From Stenogyne calaminthoides (taxonomy: Eukaryota; Streptophyta; Magnoliopsida; Lamiales; Lamiaceae), in the NCBI GenBank assembly GCA_037126765.1, contig JBBCBC010000001.1:36812804-36876803 (forward strand): a stretch of 64,000 nucleotides of DNA. Reading direction: 5' to 3'. Below are positions 41,437 through 53,834 of this stretch, piece after piece. A program made the translations under genes and the position numbers. How positions within the stretch are numbered: position 1 is the first letter of the stretch; each line of letters starts with the position of its first letter. Under the pieces are notes generated by a model. That model was not told where the DNA came from. It ran no database searches and saw only the letters and a program-made list of their open reading frames with translations.

Positions 41437-44400
41437 TTAGTCTCTTAACCAGCTGGTTCTGGAGAACAATCCATCAAGCATTTTAGGTGCTTTTTCTCCA
41501 AGATCCAGAAGTCCTAGCTCATTACACAATTCTCTGAATCTAATCTCAGCTAGTGGCTTGGTTAGAATATCAGCTTCTTTAAATCAGTGTGAATCTTTTC
41601 CATTCTGATATTCTTCTTTTCAACATGATCTCTTATAAAATGGTGTCTGACATCCACATGCTTGCATCTTGTATGTAGAAACGAGGATTACGAGTGATTG
41701 CAATAGCACTATTCTTCATCGCGAGAATATAGGTACATTCTTAGCTACGATGTTATAATCCTCAATTTGTTGACTAAGCGAGAGCGGTTGGGAGCAACGA
41801 CTTCCTGCTGACCATATATTCTCGCTTGATAGTAGTAGATGCGAATCGATGTCGCTTCTTTGAAAACCACGAGATCGCTTTTACTTCCTAAAAATTGACA
41901 TGTTCCCGAGGTTGACTTCCTGTCAATCTTGCAACCTCCATAATCAGAATCAGAATACCCACTAAGCTCTAGAGTATCATCTGATGGGTAAAATAAACCA
42001 AGGTTTACTTCCCCCTTCAGATACTTAAGAATCCGCTTAGCTGCTTCTAGGTGGCTTTGCATTGGATTTGCTCGAAATCGCACATACACCTCTTTGCAAA
42101 GGTGATATCGGGTCTACTTGCAATCGGTATAGTAGAGATCCAATGAGAGCCCTATATTCTTCGATTTGTTTTTCGACCATCCTCATACGGATCCATCTTG
42201 AATCCGGTCATCATAGGAATTTTGGCTTCCTTGCAATTTTGAACTCCAAACTTAGCCAATAAATTCCTAGTGTACTTTGCTTGGCAGATGAATATCCCTT
42301 CTGCACTTTGCTTCACCTGGAGACCCATAAAGTAATTCATCTGTCCCATCATGGACATCTCGAACTTCCCTTGCATCAGTTTGCTGAATCTTTCACATAG
42401 ACTCTTGTTAGGAGATCCAAAGATGATGTCGTCCACGTAGATCTGAACCATCGTGAATATCTTCTCCATCTTCTATTACGAATAAGGTTACGTCCCTTGT
42501 TCCTTTAGTGAACCTTGTCGTCGAGAACTAAGAGAGTGTATCATACCAAGCTCGAGGAGCTTGTTTTGAACCATAAAGAGCTTTTCTTAAAGCGGTACAC
42601 TTGGTTGTTCTTTTTTGAAGCCCGGAGGTTGTTCGACATAAACTTCTCTGCTAGTACCCCGTTTAAAAATACACTTTTTACGTCCATCCGATACATGATG
42701 AACCCTCTGTGGGAAGCATATGCCGAAACTTGACCGAATGGCTTTAAGCGGCGGCCGGTGCAAAGGTCTCGTCATAATCAATTCTTCCGATTGTGAATAC
42801 CCCTTAGCAACAAGTCTTGCCTTATTTCGGTGATGACATTTTTCTCATCTCTCTTGTTCTTGAAAACCCACTTCATGCCAATTATGTCTTGATGATTTGG
42901 TGCATCTACCGGTTCCCAAACTTGATTTGGCCGAATCTGTTTCGGCTCCTCCCGCATGGCTAGAATCGACTAAGCGTCTTGTAGAGCTTCCTCTATTGTT
43001 GTTGGTTCCTTCATAGACAAATAACAAACAATACATGACACTTTCACCAATCGATGTCTAGTTTTAACTTTATCGGATGGGTCTCCGATGATCGGTCGGT
43101 TGGATGATTTGGTTATCCAGTCCTTCATTCGATTTGCGTCGGTTTGGAGAACATCATCCATTTTCGATAAAGGTTCATTACTAGCGGTGGGAGTGGTGCG
43201 AAATTATGATCCACTTGATAAGAACATGTCTCGGTGATGTTGGACTCATCATGTGGCGATGTGCATTCGTGGGAACTTCAGTGTTCCCCCGAACCAGATG
43301 GTTCGATTGATCTTATCTCGGTTTGTATCGACTTCTTCATCGGCAGTTTTTAGTACCTTAAGATCTGAATGATCCGGTGAATCGACTAGATCCGGAATGT
43401 ATCTTTATTACGGTTTCTAATTCTTTTTCCTTGATCATTAGTGATCCATTTTTACGAGCATCGGTACTTGTTGATCGTGCACGTCTTGTTCGAGGCGATT
43501 TCTCTTGTTCGGAAGATGCTTCATCAAAGACTACATGGGGTGTTTCTTCCACTAGTAGGGTTAAATGCATTTGTAAACCCCGAAAGCCTTGCTAGATGAG
43601 GAATATCCTAAGAATATACCCTCATCGACTTAGCCTCAAAAGTCTTCAATGACTCTTCCCATTGTTGTGTATGAAACACTTACACCTAAAAAAACATGGA
43701 AGTAAGAAACACGAGGTTTTACGTCCTTCCTTCCACAGTTCATAGGGTGTTTTGTAGTGAGCCTTAGTCGAAGACATCTGTTTTGAGTATGACATGCGGT
43801 GTTGATTGATTATACCTAAACGGCTTGGCAGTATTGCATGTTAAATTTAACATCGTCGCGGCGAACTTCTTTGAGAGTTCTGTTCCTCCGATTCTGCTTA
43901 CTCCATTTTGTTGTGGCGTCCTTGCGGTGATGTTTCATCTCAGTATACCAAACTTAGAGCAAAAATTAGTAATAAAAGAGTTGAAATTGCGTACCTTTAT
44001 CGATCGATTTTTACTACAACCGACACCCTTCTCATTTTGTAATCTTTTTAGCACTCGGGTATCTTCGTTTGTCGTCTCATTCTTCTTATGTAAGAATATA
44101 ACCTGTAAACTTGGAATAGTCATCCACGATTACGAGTATATTTCGTCCGTTGAGACCGATTTGGTGTAACTGGTCCAAATAGATCCATATGAAATTGCGA
44201 TACTTCTCTTTGGATCCGATCCAGGAATTCCCTTGAATGAAGCTTTGACTGTTTTCCTTCCGACATGCAATTACATGTCCGATCCTTTGAAAATACTTCA
44301 TTGGAAGTCCTTCCACTAGAGACATCCTTGCTATCTTATTAAGAGTTTTAAAGTTCGGATGGCTCATTCTTTTTGTGCCGAGCCAAGCGCTACTTTTGGA

Positions 44401-44860
44401 ACTCTTGACAATCGGGCATGCATTTCTTGGGCAACTGTTCCAATCATTTGTGTAGATCGTCCCTTTCCTTGAACCGATTAGCAAAATCTGCATTTGAGTG
44501 GCTCGATTCTTGATAGTGCATTGGTCGGTTGAGAACTCAACCTTTGAATCCGTTGTCGCAGAATTGTGAAACCGATAATAGGTTATGCTTCGGACCTTCA
44601 ACATACGAGACTCGGTTACTTGTACATCATCATTTTTCTAAGGTTAGAATCCTTTGGTATAACCAAAGTTATCATCACCGAAGAGTACACGCGGACCTTT
44701 CATTCTATGTAAGAGCTGAGGAGATGTTTGCTTCGGTCATGTGCCTTGAGCATCCACTATCGATGTACCCGGATAGTTGCTTGCACACCTCCTTTGTTGG
44801 CGGACAAGCGATCCTGCTGCCCAAATCGGGCTTTAGGTACCCCTTTTGGATTGGGTCCCG
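41437..44860 (-). pseudogene. pol: Copia-3 pol polyprotein, heavily frame-broken
   Basis: Protease motif GYIDSGCSRHMTE (about 44740-44780). GAG-pre-integrase RMSHPNFKTLNKIARMSL (about 44310-44380). Integrase LVIVDDYSKFTG (about 44090-44150) and onward to 43600. The linker includes LLVEETPHVVFDEASS (43500-43570). RT has QIYVDDIIFGSPNKSLCERF (42390-42450). RNase H (41745-42090) has LSGYSDSDYGGCKIDRKSTS. The polyprotein ends near WLRD at TAA 41439-41437. The domain order is Copia-type. Nearly all frame breaks lie at sites where Copia-2 has CTG or CAG. Confidence 0.85.
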
Positions 44861-47410
44861 AGGGTTAGGATTAGTTTTGGGGATCCATACAAAAGCGAGC
44901 ACTTCTATTGTGATCGGTTAGATCGAAGGAAGGCTGATTTGTCTCCCATACCTATCAACATAATCATCGTCTCTTTATATGCTTTTCGATTAGTATGATT
45001 ATTAGTGTGAACCTTGGATGACTTAGAAGACTTGGGATTTATCTTTTTTTGTTTGTCTTCTTTTCATCGATTGGTTGGTTCAGTCTCGGTGACCCTAGAT
45101 TTACGATTATAGGGGTAGGCTGTTCGCTACCATCAAAAGATTCATATCTTTTCGGCATAGGTGGTTTTTGCAGTTTACCTGAAGCATGCTTATTAGGCAG
45201 CTGACCTTGATTGGGTCTCAGATTGGACTTCCCTTTTACAGGTTGTCTTTTCTGATTCCTGATCTGTTGATCAGGTTGAGGTCTCTTCAGAAGAACTGGG
45301 TTCTTCTGTTGATTCCTCGGCTGATGCTTTACCAGTTGGGGTCCATTTCTGTTCCCCTTCTGGTTAGGCACCTGCCTTACGCTTTCAATGGTCCTTTTTT
45401 CCTTATTAGATACATGTTTGGCTTTTTGGTGTATCTTTGCCGAAACTTCGTCGATTACACCTTTTTGAGATGAATCGGTAGGGGCTTTTGAGGATGTGGA
45501 AGGGTTCTCATACCCAAGTCCCTTCTTGTTAATCGTTGTTCGAAAATAGGTGTTCATGTCTTGAACGGTTTTAGATGATTTTGTAAAAACCTCTATTTTC
45601 TTACGCAGATTATCCTCAGATGATTTTAGACTTTCATGCTTTCGGAATAGCTCATCGAATTTTGCTTGCAGGATTTTGAAGTCATCAGCTTGCTGTTTGT
45701 TAATTGCCAGCTGATCTTTGATCTGCTTCTCCTGATCAGAAGCTTTAACTTTCGAATTTTAAATTCCTCGGTTGCCTTACGGCGGTTTAAAACCGATTTA
45801 AGTTGAGAGGCTTTCTTGAGATCATTCTCTTTTTAAGGTGATTATTTACGGTCCTTAGCTTGTCATTTTTAAACTTCCACTATAGCATAAGTGTCTCTTT
45901 GCATTGGAGAGATCCTCAAGCAATTGCTCGAGTAGAGCTGTGGTCAATCTCGGCGGGTGTGCTAATGATAGCGGTGTAAAAGCGAACAAAGCAGGTTTGG
46001 AGGTTACCTCAGATTGGTCCTCCTAGGCCATCAGGCAGATCTCATCATCATCTGAAGAGAATATCAGATCTTCATTTCCATAGAAGTCAGCAAAGACTTG
46101 CGATCGGGGTGAAAATCTTCTCTGAGAGGAGTATCCGAGAATCCTCGGAGGGCCGTCTGAATCGTCATTTCTGACGTGTAAAGCAACCATGGCTTTTACG
46201 TCCTGTCTGGTTGCTCTCTTACGTTCCTCTTTTCTTCCCTTTCTCTTGGCGTCAGTGCAGGCGATCTGCTTATTTGTAGTGACCTGGCTTCTCACAATTG
46301 AAGCACGCTCCTTGATCCACAGAACCTTTTCTTCCAGGTGAATCACTCTGTCTGTATGATCTATCAGGTGATTTTCCTTTCTGATAGTAGTCTGAGCTTC
46401 TTCTGTCTGATTGGTTATCTCTTCTCTCATCATTTAGATTATCTCTTTTTCTTTCATCTATGTGATCTCTCCGATCATCAGATCTGGTTCTTTCTGGAGA
46501 TCTGTTGTCTGATCTCCTATCTCTTCCTCGGCTATGTTGATAATCTTTATAGAATCTTTGATACTTACCCAGTTGAGTATTTGATTTCTCTAGTTTCCTG
46601 GTAAGCAGAGCGATCTGTTCTGCCTGACTTATGATGTTTCCAATGGGTTCATTGGTCTTCAATCTGCTGCTGGTTGCCTTAAAAGCAACTGATTTGGAAG
46701 TTGAGGCTTCAGAGGGCACCTCATCTTCATCTGCTTGTCCTCTCTCAATTAAATCGAACTCGTGAGCTTTAAGGATCAAGAACAAGCTACTTGGCTTCAT
46801 TTTTGAAATGTCTTGGCAATCCTTGATTACCGCGACCTTCATGTCCCATTTCTTGGTGAGAGACCTTAAAATTTTGTAGTTGATATCTTTATCAGACATC
46901 TCTCTACCAAGTTCTCGAAGCTTGTTTATTGACATTGTAATCCTTCCATCGAGTTCGTTGATGGTTTCGTTGGGCAGCATCTTCAGTTTTTCGAACTTTA
47001 CCAGTTCGGCCTGCAGACGGCTGTCTTTTATCTGGTCATTTCCCTCGCATATTTCAGCTAGAGTATCCCACATTGCTTTCGTAGATTTGAGATACTTAAT
47101 CTTTTCCTTGGTGACCTTATCCATTGTTTTCATGATAATATGCCTTGCGATAGTATCTAGAGTATGCAGTTTCCTTTCCTCTGCATCCATCAAGGCCGGG
47201 CTTTTTTCGCATAAGACTTCTTCGGGGCAAAGTGCGGATCTCCTCCAACCGGGGGTTGTCGTAATATATGATGATGGGTCCTCTTTCGATGACTTCCATC
47301 ATTCTGCCACTAATCGAACCTAGATGGTTGGACATATATATGGCCCAATCTGCATACTCATCGATTGAGAACTTCGACAGATCATGATACATACCTGAGG
47401 TGTTATCCAT
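44861..47410 (-). pseudogene. gag: Copia-3 gag, frame-broken
   Basis: Starts MDNTSGMYHDLSKFSIDEYA (47410). After a shift near 47180 the core is open for 307 codons (47193-46270) with KAMWDTLAEICEGNDQIKDS and KILRSLTKKWDMKVAVI. An R/S/D-rich stretch (SRGRDRRSDNRSPERTRSDD) leads to a zinc knuckle start CFNCEKPGHYK at 46270. Next come an acidic block, a damaged coiled coil (45600-46020), and a basic Q/N/P-rich tail (45039-45557). The C-terminus has the VWIPKTNPNP block near 44890. A large gag with a coiled coil and basic tail is Sirevirus-like. Confidence 0.82.
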
Positions 47411-47533
47411 GCTGAGTGTTTTTGGAAAATGAATGAGTTTTAAGAAGGTTTTTCAAGATCAGTTCAGTCGACCACAAAGATTCTTCCTCAAGAATCGATG
47501 ATACACAAAGTCAATTGGTCGTAAGAACCAACG

Positions 47534-47545
47534 GCTTTGATACCA
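47534..47545 (-). other. Copia-3 primer-binding site, one mismatch
   Basis: On the minus strand TGGTATCAAAGC two bases after the 5' LTR. It has one G to A difference from the tRNA-iMet complement. Confidence 0.87.
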
Positions 47546-47547
47546 CT

Positions 47548-49113
47548 TGTAGGTCCCGAACGGGTTTTGTGAGGGCGAAGTCTAGAGGGGAGGGGTGAAT
47601 AGACTTCTGAAAACTTTTTGTGCAGATCAGGTGTGAGGGCGATTAGCCTTTGATCGAGTCGCGAGTGAATCGGTTTGGGTTGGTAACCAACTTACTAATC
47701 GCCTGAAGGCAGATCAGTTCGGTAACTATCAGTTTAACTGATGTGTGCGGAAGCTTAAGTTTTACCCGTGAAAAACCAGTTGTTATAAATCAGATTCCAA
47801 AGTTAGTGTTTTAACCGGTTGATCAAGTGTCAAGCTTGATCGGATCGAAGCTTGGTGCTAATGCGATCTCAACTTAGAATATGTATCGCTTTAAAGGTTG
47901 TGTGCAATTGTGTAGACAGTTAATCAAAGCGGTAAAGGCACACAAGATTTATAGTGGTTCGGACAAACCAGTCCTACGTCCACTCTTCCCTATCACAAGG
48001 GGCACCAACTTAACCAACCCGAACTTAGTTTTATGTGTTAGTTCAACACAAGACAATCGACAGATATTTAAGGAGTTCTCACTCAACCGATCCCGAAAAT
48101 CTAACTAGAAACCCTAGTGCGAAATCTTGCTAAACAACTTAACCTAACTTGAGTTTGGATAAGATTGTTTTGGTTCCAACTATGAAATCTTTTCTAGTGT
48201 TTAAGGTAGCCTATCAGCTAGATGAAAAGATTTCTATGCTAAGAACTTATGTGATGAACACTTAATAAAATAATCTTCTTGATCGTGTTCTTCGATGCGG
48301 AAATCGATAATTGCTTGAGCTTCTTGATTGTTCGGTGTTTAGTGTCTTCACCTGAAGTGTGATCCCATATTTATAGACCTTGAAATCAAAGAGCCGTTGG
48401 AGAGCAATTTGAATTTGAGGCTATATTAGGTAGGTTCTTGAGGATTGATGTGACGTGCTTCAAAAACGGCATGGCGAAAAGCGTGAACTTGTATTTTATA
48501 TAGCCGTTAGAGAGAGCAACATCAAATCCCTTAATTGTCGGCTCCGATCATCGTGTCTTGTTCTTGTTGGTTAATGACGACTTTTCGGTGTTGTTCTTCC
48601 AACTAAGGTTGACATTCTTCTTGTTCAGATCATCGACGTATGATTAGGTGAAACATCAATTTTCACTGGTGTGGTGAATTTGATCGATCGATCGACCCGA
48701 TCGGTCTACCCGATGGAGTCTTACGGTGCGGTTGTCTTAGCTTCAACTAGCGGACTTCGGTGATGTAGGTCTTCGGGTCCGATCTTCCGGAAGTCATCGA
48801 TCTTCAAGTATTCGAGTTTGAGCTTTATGACTTCAATTTGAGATATCGACTAGATCGGATCGATCGATCTTACGTTCTTCTCTAGCATTCTGGCCTGTCG
48901 GATATCAGCTGTTCTTTGGATCTTCAGATTTGACTTATACATATTGAGGTTCCCCCTCAATATGTGACCTATCTATTACATCAGTTGTTCTATACAGTAA
49001 TTATCAACTGGCATTCTATGAACAGTAATATAAACATCAGTCAGCTAACAGGTCTGACTGGTCCTATTACATGTGTTTCTGGAACTTTTATCAAAACTAT
49101 AAATTTCCCAACA
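47548..49113 (-). repeat. Copia-3 5' LTR
   Basis: 1,566 bp, close to 34449-36000 with scattered indels at CTG/CAG-type positions. Drives transcription to lower coordinates. No gene. Confidence 0.92.
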
Positions 49114-50398
49114 AGAAGAACAATCTGAAGAAGGATCCAGTTCTTCAGATGAGATATTCTCAGATAATGACAGTGATGATGTCTGCCTTGTTGCTATGGA
49201 GGAGATAAATTGTTCTATCTCTGTTGTTGCTCCTACACAAGCACCTGAGTTATCAAGTTCATCTGTAACCAGTAACTTTGACCTGATGGATTCTTTTGAA
49301 AATCTTATGAAGGACTATTCTGTGTTACAAGAACTGCTCATAGAAACTCAAGAGCAGAATAAGGAACTGACTGCTGAGAATCTGAAGTGGAAAGACTCTA
49401 AAAATGCTGAGATCACTTCTCAATTGATGGGAACTACTGATGAACTAGAAGTTCTGAAAGTACAACTCTCAGAAAAAGAGAAAGTGATAGAGATCCTGAA
49501 TGGAAAATTAGAGAAATCCACTGAGGAGATTCAGCTTATCAGAACTGAGTTCAATGACCTCTTTGAGAAGCATGAGACTCTAAAGAAAAGTGAGGATAGT
49601 GCGCAGAGAAAGTTAGCTCTATTGAATTCTGCATCTAAAGTAATAGATGAAATTTAGAGTTATCAAAGACCTGCAACTATAAAGGCTGGATTAGGATATA
49701 ATCCAGGGGGAACCTCACAAGGTTTTCTGAATGCTGCTTTTAGTAGCACTAAGACTGTCTTTGTTAAACCAGTGACATGTAACAATCTTCTTACTGAAGA
49801 ACAGCCAAGAGTTTTAGACAAGGGTAAAGGACCTATGATTTTAGAAAAACTGAAGGACCAGGGAAGAAAGCCCAAACCTCAGGAAAAGGCTAGACAACCT
49901 GAACACTCAGTAGGAAATTTTCAGGCCAGTACTTCAAAGCCTCAGGCTAAGAATACCAACCTGAAGAAATCTGCACTGAACCATTAGAGAAATTTTTAGA
50001 AGAGAAACACTCAGCAGAGATATTCTCAACTGAAAAGACCAAGTCCTCAGATTACTGAAAGACCACAATTTAAGTACAAGCAACCTAAACCCCACTTGCC
50101 TAAGGGTAAAGGTTTCCTGAACCCAAGTCAGCAGAGACAGAGACCAGCTGCACCAAAGCCAAGGCATTTGAACAAAAGGCCTGAACCTAAGAAGAACTCT
50201 AAGGCTCATGTTCATGCTAAGGCTGACACTCATACATAGGGTACTGCCAAGGCATCTAGGGTGGTGAATGTGTATGTAGATGTTTATGGGAGACAAATCA
50301 ACCACTCTAAAGTAATTAGAGTTATCAGGCATATTTGGGTTCCAAAAGGTACAACTAACCTGGTAGGACCCTACACCAAATGGGTACCTAAGAACTGA
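49114..50398 (+). pseudogene. gag: Copia-2 gag, second part (coiled coil and basic tail)
   Basis: Resumes after the duplicated AGAAG with an acidic patch (SSDEIFSDNDSDD). A coiled coil follows (49290-49640, KLEKSTEEIQLIRTEFNDLF), then a basic, P/Q/K-rich tail (49780-50230), and the conserved VYVDVYGRQ...PKGTTNLVGPYTKWVPK block ending at TGA 50396-50398. One frame runs through, broken only by TAG at 49655, 49985, 49997 and 50237. The surrounding residues make CAG (Gln) the likely original at most of these. The pol frame begins directly after, shifted relative to gag. Confidence 0.87.
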
Positions 50399-51033
50399 TC
50401 TGTTTTCAGGTAAAGGAAAAGGGCACTGAGCTGAATGAAGACAACATAGCCCTGATTAGTGGAAATGAGTTGGCTCCTGCTGCATGGTATCTGGACAGTG
50501 GACGTTCAAGACATATGACAGGATATAAGCAATTACTCACTAACTATGTTGAGCAAAAAGGCCCTCATATTACATTTGGAGACAACTCCAAAGGACAGAC
50601 TGAAGGATATGGAACTCTTGAAGTTGATTCTGTTCATATCCATGGTGTTTCATATGTGTCTGGTTTAAAACATAATTTGCTTTCTATCAGCCAATTCTGT
50701 GATAAAGGATTCAATGTTAAGTTCTCAAAGAACTTATGTTATGTGAAAGAAAATACTTCACAACAAATATTACTGACTGGTACTAGAAAAGGAGATGTGT
50801 ATCTTGCTGATTGGAAATTATCTTCTAAAGATACATGTTTGGTTGCAAAAAGTTCTACTGATACCAGTTGGTTGTGTCACAAAAGGCTGGATCACTTAAA
50901 CTTCAAAACCCTGAACAAACTTGCAAGATTAGAACTTGTGAGGGGGTTACCAAATGAAGTGTTCAGTAAAGATCATGTATGTGATGCTTGTCAGAAGGAA
51001 AACAAATCAGAGCATCATTCAAAAGCAAAGTAG
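50399..51033 (+). pseudogene. pol: Copia-2 pol: protease and GAG-pre-integrase
   Basis: Open in the pol frame from before 50399. The protease active site is AWYLDSGRSRHMTGY, with the catalytic Asp codon at 50494-50496. The usual Cys after DSG is Arg here. FGDNSKGQTEGYGTLEV and LKHNLLSISQFCDKGFNV follow. GAG-pre-integrase has HKRLDHLNFKTLNKLARLEL and CDACQ (50980-50995). The frame breaks at about 50997 by loss of one base, and the integrase continues in the next frame from 50988. Confidence 0.88.
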
Positions 51034-52874
51034 ATATTTCTACTGACAGAATTCTACAATTATTACATATGGATCTTTTTGATTCAGTGACACCTGTGAG
51101 TACTAATGGCAGGAAATATACACTTTTGATAGTTGATGACTACTCTAGATACACATGGGTCATATTCTTACTCAGTAAGAAGAAAACTCAGACAAAACTG
51201 CCTGAACTACTGAAAAGACTCACTACTGAAAAGAATCTGAGTGTGGTCAAAATCAGATCAGATAAAGGAACAGAATTTATCAACCATATTATATCTGATT
51301 ATTGTGCAGCAAATGGAATAGCTCATGAAACATCAGCTGCAAGGACCCCACAACAAAATGGTGTTGCTGAAAGAAGAAATAAGACTCTGAAAGAAGCTGC
51401 AAGAACAATGATTGATGAAACTGATATTCCTAAGAGATTTTGGGCTGAAGCTATCAACACTGCATGCTACTCTCAGAACAGATCCATGCTGACCAAGAAT
51501 CAAGGAAAAACTCCTTATGATCTGTGGAATGAAAGGAAGCCTCTTGTTTCTTTCTTTCGTGTGTTTGGTTGCAAGTATTTCATACACAATAATGGTAAAG
51601 ATCACGTGAAAACCTTTGATAGCAAAGCTGATGAAGGAATATTCTTAGGATATTCTGAAGTCAGTAAAGCCTTCAGAGTTTACAACTGTAGGACTCTTAT
51701 TGTGGAAGAAACACCTCATGTTGTTTTTGATGAATCTACTTGTGTTCAGAAGAAACAGGAACATGACTCAGGAGAACTGACCAAGAGAATCACCAGACTT
51801 AGCTTGAAGAAGAATGATATAACATCCTCTGAACCTGAAAAGAAGAAGTCAGTCACTTTCTATGAATGGAGTGAATCAGACTCAGACAAAGAAGTTCAGG
51901 ATGGAAATACTCAGGATGGTGAGACTCGGGATGGAAATTCTCCACTGAAGGAAAGCCAACACACTGAAGCTGACCAATCTGAACATACACAAGTTCAGAC
52001 TCAGGTATGTAATGCCAATGAAGATGTGGTCACAACTGAGGCAAACTCTGAATCTATCAACCAAGGGGGAACAAATGTCCCTGACAATGTTCTGAATGGA
52101 ATCTCCCCTGAGGAAGATGATTCACTCTCTCCTTTTCTGTTGTTCCCTGAATTTGATGAATTACATGAACCTAACATTTCTGATGTTGAGGATACTACTG
52201 AAGGGGGAACATCCAGGAGAAAATGGTTGGATAGTCATCCTACAAGTCAGATTGTGGGTGATCTATCAGAAGGAGTTAAAACAAGAAGGTTCCATGGAGA
52301 AAGTGCTTTGTTCTGTTGCTTCCTATCTGAAAAAGAACCTACTGAGATTGAAGAAGCTCTTCAAGATTCTTTCTGGATTACTGTTATGCAAGAAGAGCTG
52401 AATCAGTTCACAAGAAATGAAGTTTGGGAGCTAGTGGATAGACCTAAGATGCACAATGTGATTGGAACTAAGTGGGTGTTCAAGAATAAGAGAGATGAAA
52501 ACAACAACATTGTGAGAAACAAGGCAAGGCTAGTTGCACAAGGTTATTCCCAAGAAGAAGGCTTGGATTATGATGAAACCTTTGCACCCGTTGCAAGACT
52601 AGAAGCCATCAGAATGTTTCTTGCATATGCTGGCCACATGAAATTCACAGTCTATCAAATGGATGTGAAAAGTGCATTTCTGAATGGTGTACTTAAGGAA
52701 GAAGTATATGTGGAACAACCTCTAGGATTTTGTCAGAATGACCAAGTTTACAGGCTCAGGAAAGCATGTATGGTCTCAAACAAGCACCCAGAGCATGGTA
52801 TGATACCCTTTCTCAGTTTCTTACTGACCATGGTTTTATCAAAGGAACTGTTGATAGGACTTTGTTCAGGATAG
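50988..52874 (+). pseudogene. pol: Copia-2 pol: integrase and first half of reverse transcriptase
   Basis: 628 codons. The integrase core has LLIVDDYSRYTWVIF (first Asp), IRSDKGTEFINHIISD (second Asp) and RTPQQNGVAERRNKTLKEAA (Glu), so the D,D,E set is intact. Next are FRVFGCKYFIHN and FLGYSEVSKAFRVYN, then an acidic linker (about 51760-52200). RT begins with ALQDSFWITVMQEELNQF and NEVWELVDRP, and continues GTKWVFKNKRDENNNIVRNK and DYDETFAPVARLEAIRMFLA. A one-base deletion near 52767 shifts the frame; YGLKQAPRAW is found in the next frame. Lysine/serine changes such as QMDVKSAFLNG (usually KGAFLNG) are minor. Confidence 0.92.
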
Positions 52875-53446
52875 AAGATGGGAAAGATATCTTACTAGTT
52901 CAGATTTATGTGGATGACATCATATTTGGATCTCCAAATCATCAGTTGTGTGAGAAGTTTTCTACCCTGATGAAAGGAAAGTTTGAGATGTCTATGATGG
53001 GGGAGATGAATTTCTTTCTTGGACTTCAAGTGAAACAAACTAAGGAAGGAATCTTCATCAATCAGACAAAATACACCAGAGATCTAATTGCTAAGTATGG
53101 TGTACAAAATTGCAATGCAGTTAGAATTTCTATGAATACTAACTACAAGATGGATCCTGATCCTGAAGGCAAATCAGTAAATCACACTGATTATAGAGGG
53201 ATCATTGGATCATTGCTCTATCTCACAGCAAGTAGGCCTGATATAACATTTGTTGTTGGGATATGTGCAAGATACCAAGCTAATCCTAAGGCTAGTCACA
53301 TGGAGGCTGCCAATTTTTTTTTGAAATATCTTAAAGGCACTGTGAATAGAGGATTATGGTATCCAGCTGATGGTAACCTTGAATTAACTGGTTATTCAGA
53401 TGCTGATTATGGAGGATGTAGAATTGACAGGAAGTTTACCACATGA
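52766..53446 (+). pseudogene. pol: Copia-2 pol: reverse transcriptase palm and RNase H start
   Basis: Begins YGLKQAPRAWYDTLSQFL. The catalytic motif VQIYVDDIIFGSPN is at about 52897-52935. FFLGLQVKQTKEGIFINQ and YRGIIGSLLYLTASRPDI follow. RNase H starts LTGYSDADYGGCRIDRK. A TGA at 53444-53446 stands where related copies have GGA, and reading continues in frame as TCQFLGSKLISWFSKKQTSV. Confidence 0.92.
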
Positions 53447-53834
53447 ACTTGTCAATTTCTTGGAAGTAAACTGATATCATGGTTTTCAAAGAAACAAACC
53501 TCAGTAGCAACCAGTACTACTGAAGCTGAATATATGGCTGCAGAAAGCTGTTGTGCACAGATTCTTTGGCTCAGACAACAATTGAGGGATTATACCTATA
53601 TTTTGTGATAATAATAGTGCAATTGCTATTACACAAAATCCAGTATTGCACACCAGATGTAAGCATGTTGATATCAGACATCACTTCATCAGAGATCATG
53701 TTGAAAAGAAGGATATCAGAATGGAGAAAATTCATGCTGATAAACAGAGAGTTGATATCTTGACTAAACCTTTGGCTGAATCAAGATTTCAGGAACTATC
53801 AGTTGAATTACGTATGTTGGATCCAGGTGAATAA
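53447..53834 (+). pseudogene. pol: Copia-2 pol: RNase H end
   Basis: After the TGA the frame stays open through TTEAEYMAAESCCAQILWLR to about 53590. There about 20 bp are missing compared with Copia-1 (which reads RDYKVVANEVPIFCDNNS). The other frame then resumes: HTRCKHVDIRHHFIRDHVEK and TKPLAESRFQELSVEL, ending at TAA 53832-53834. Confidence 0.88.

Larger units (their letters stand above)
34449..49113 (-). mobile_element. Copia-3: Sirevirus-like element of a second family
   Basis: A 14.7 kb element on the minus strand with LTRs 34449-36000 and 47548-49113, ends TGTAGG/CCAACA, and AGAAG target duplications at 34444-34448 and 49114-49118 inside Copia-2 gag. The order is 5' LTR, primer site, gag (47410 to about 44860), pol (to 41437), a 1.9 kb unexplained stretch, extra ORF (about 39560-36207), polypurine tract and 3' LTR. 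The proteins are related to Copia-1 and -2, but gag is quite different. It is heavily affected by CTG/CAG-site changes. A further copy of this family starts at 63723. Confidence 0.92.

Noticed and set aside
47881..48108. ORFs inside the Copia-3 LTRs (for example 47881-48108)
   Set aside because: Not conserved between the two LTR copies; chance reading frames.
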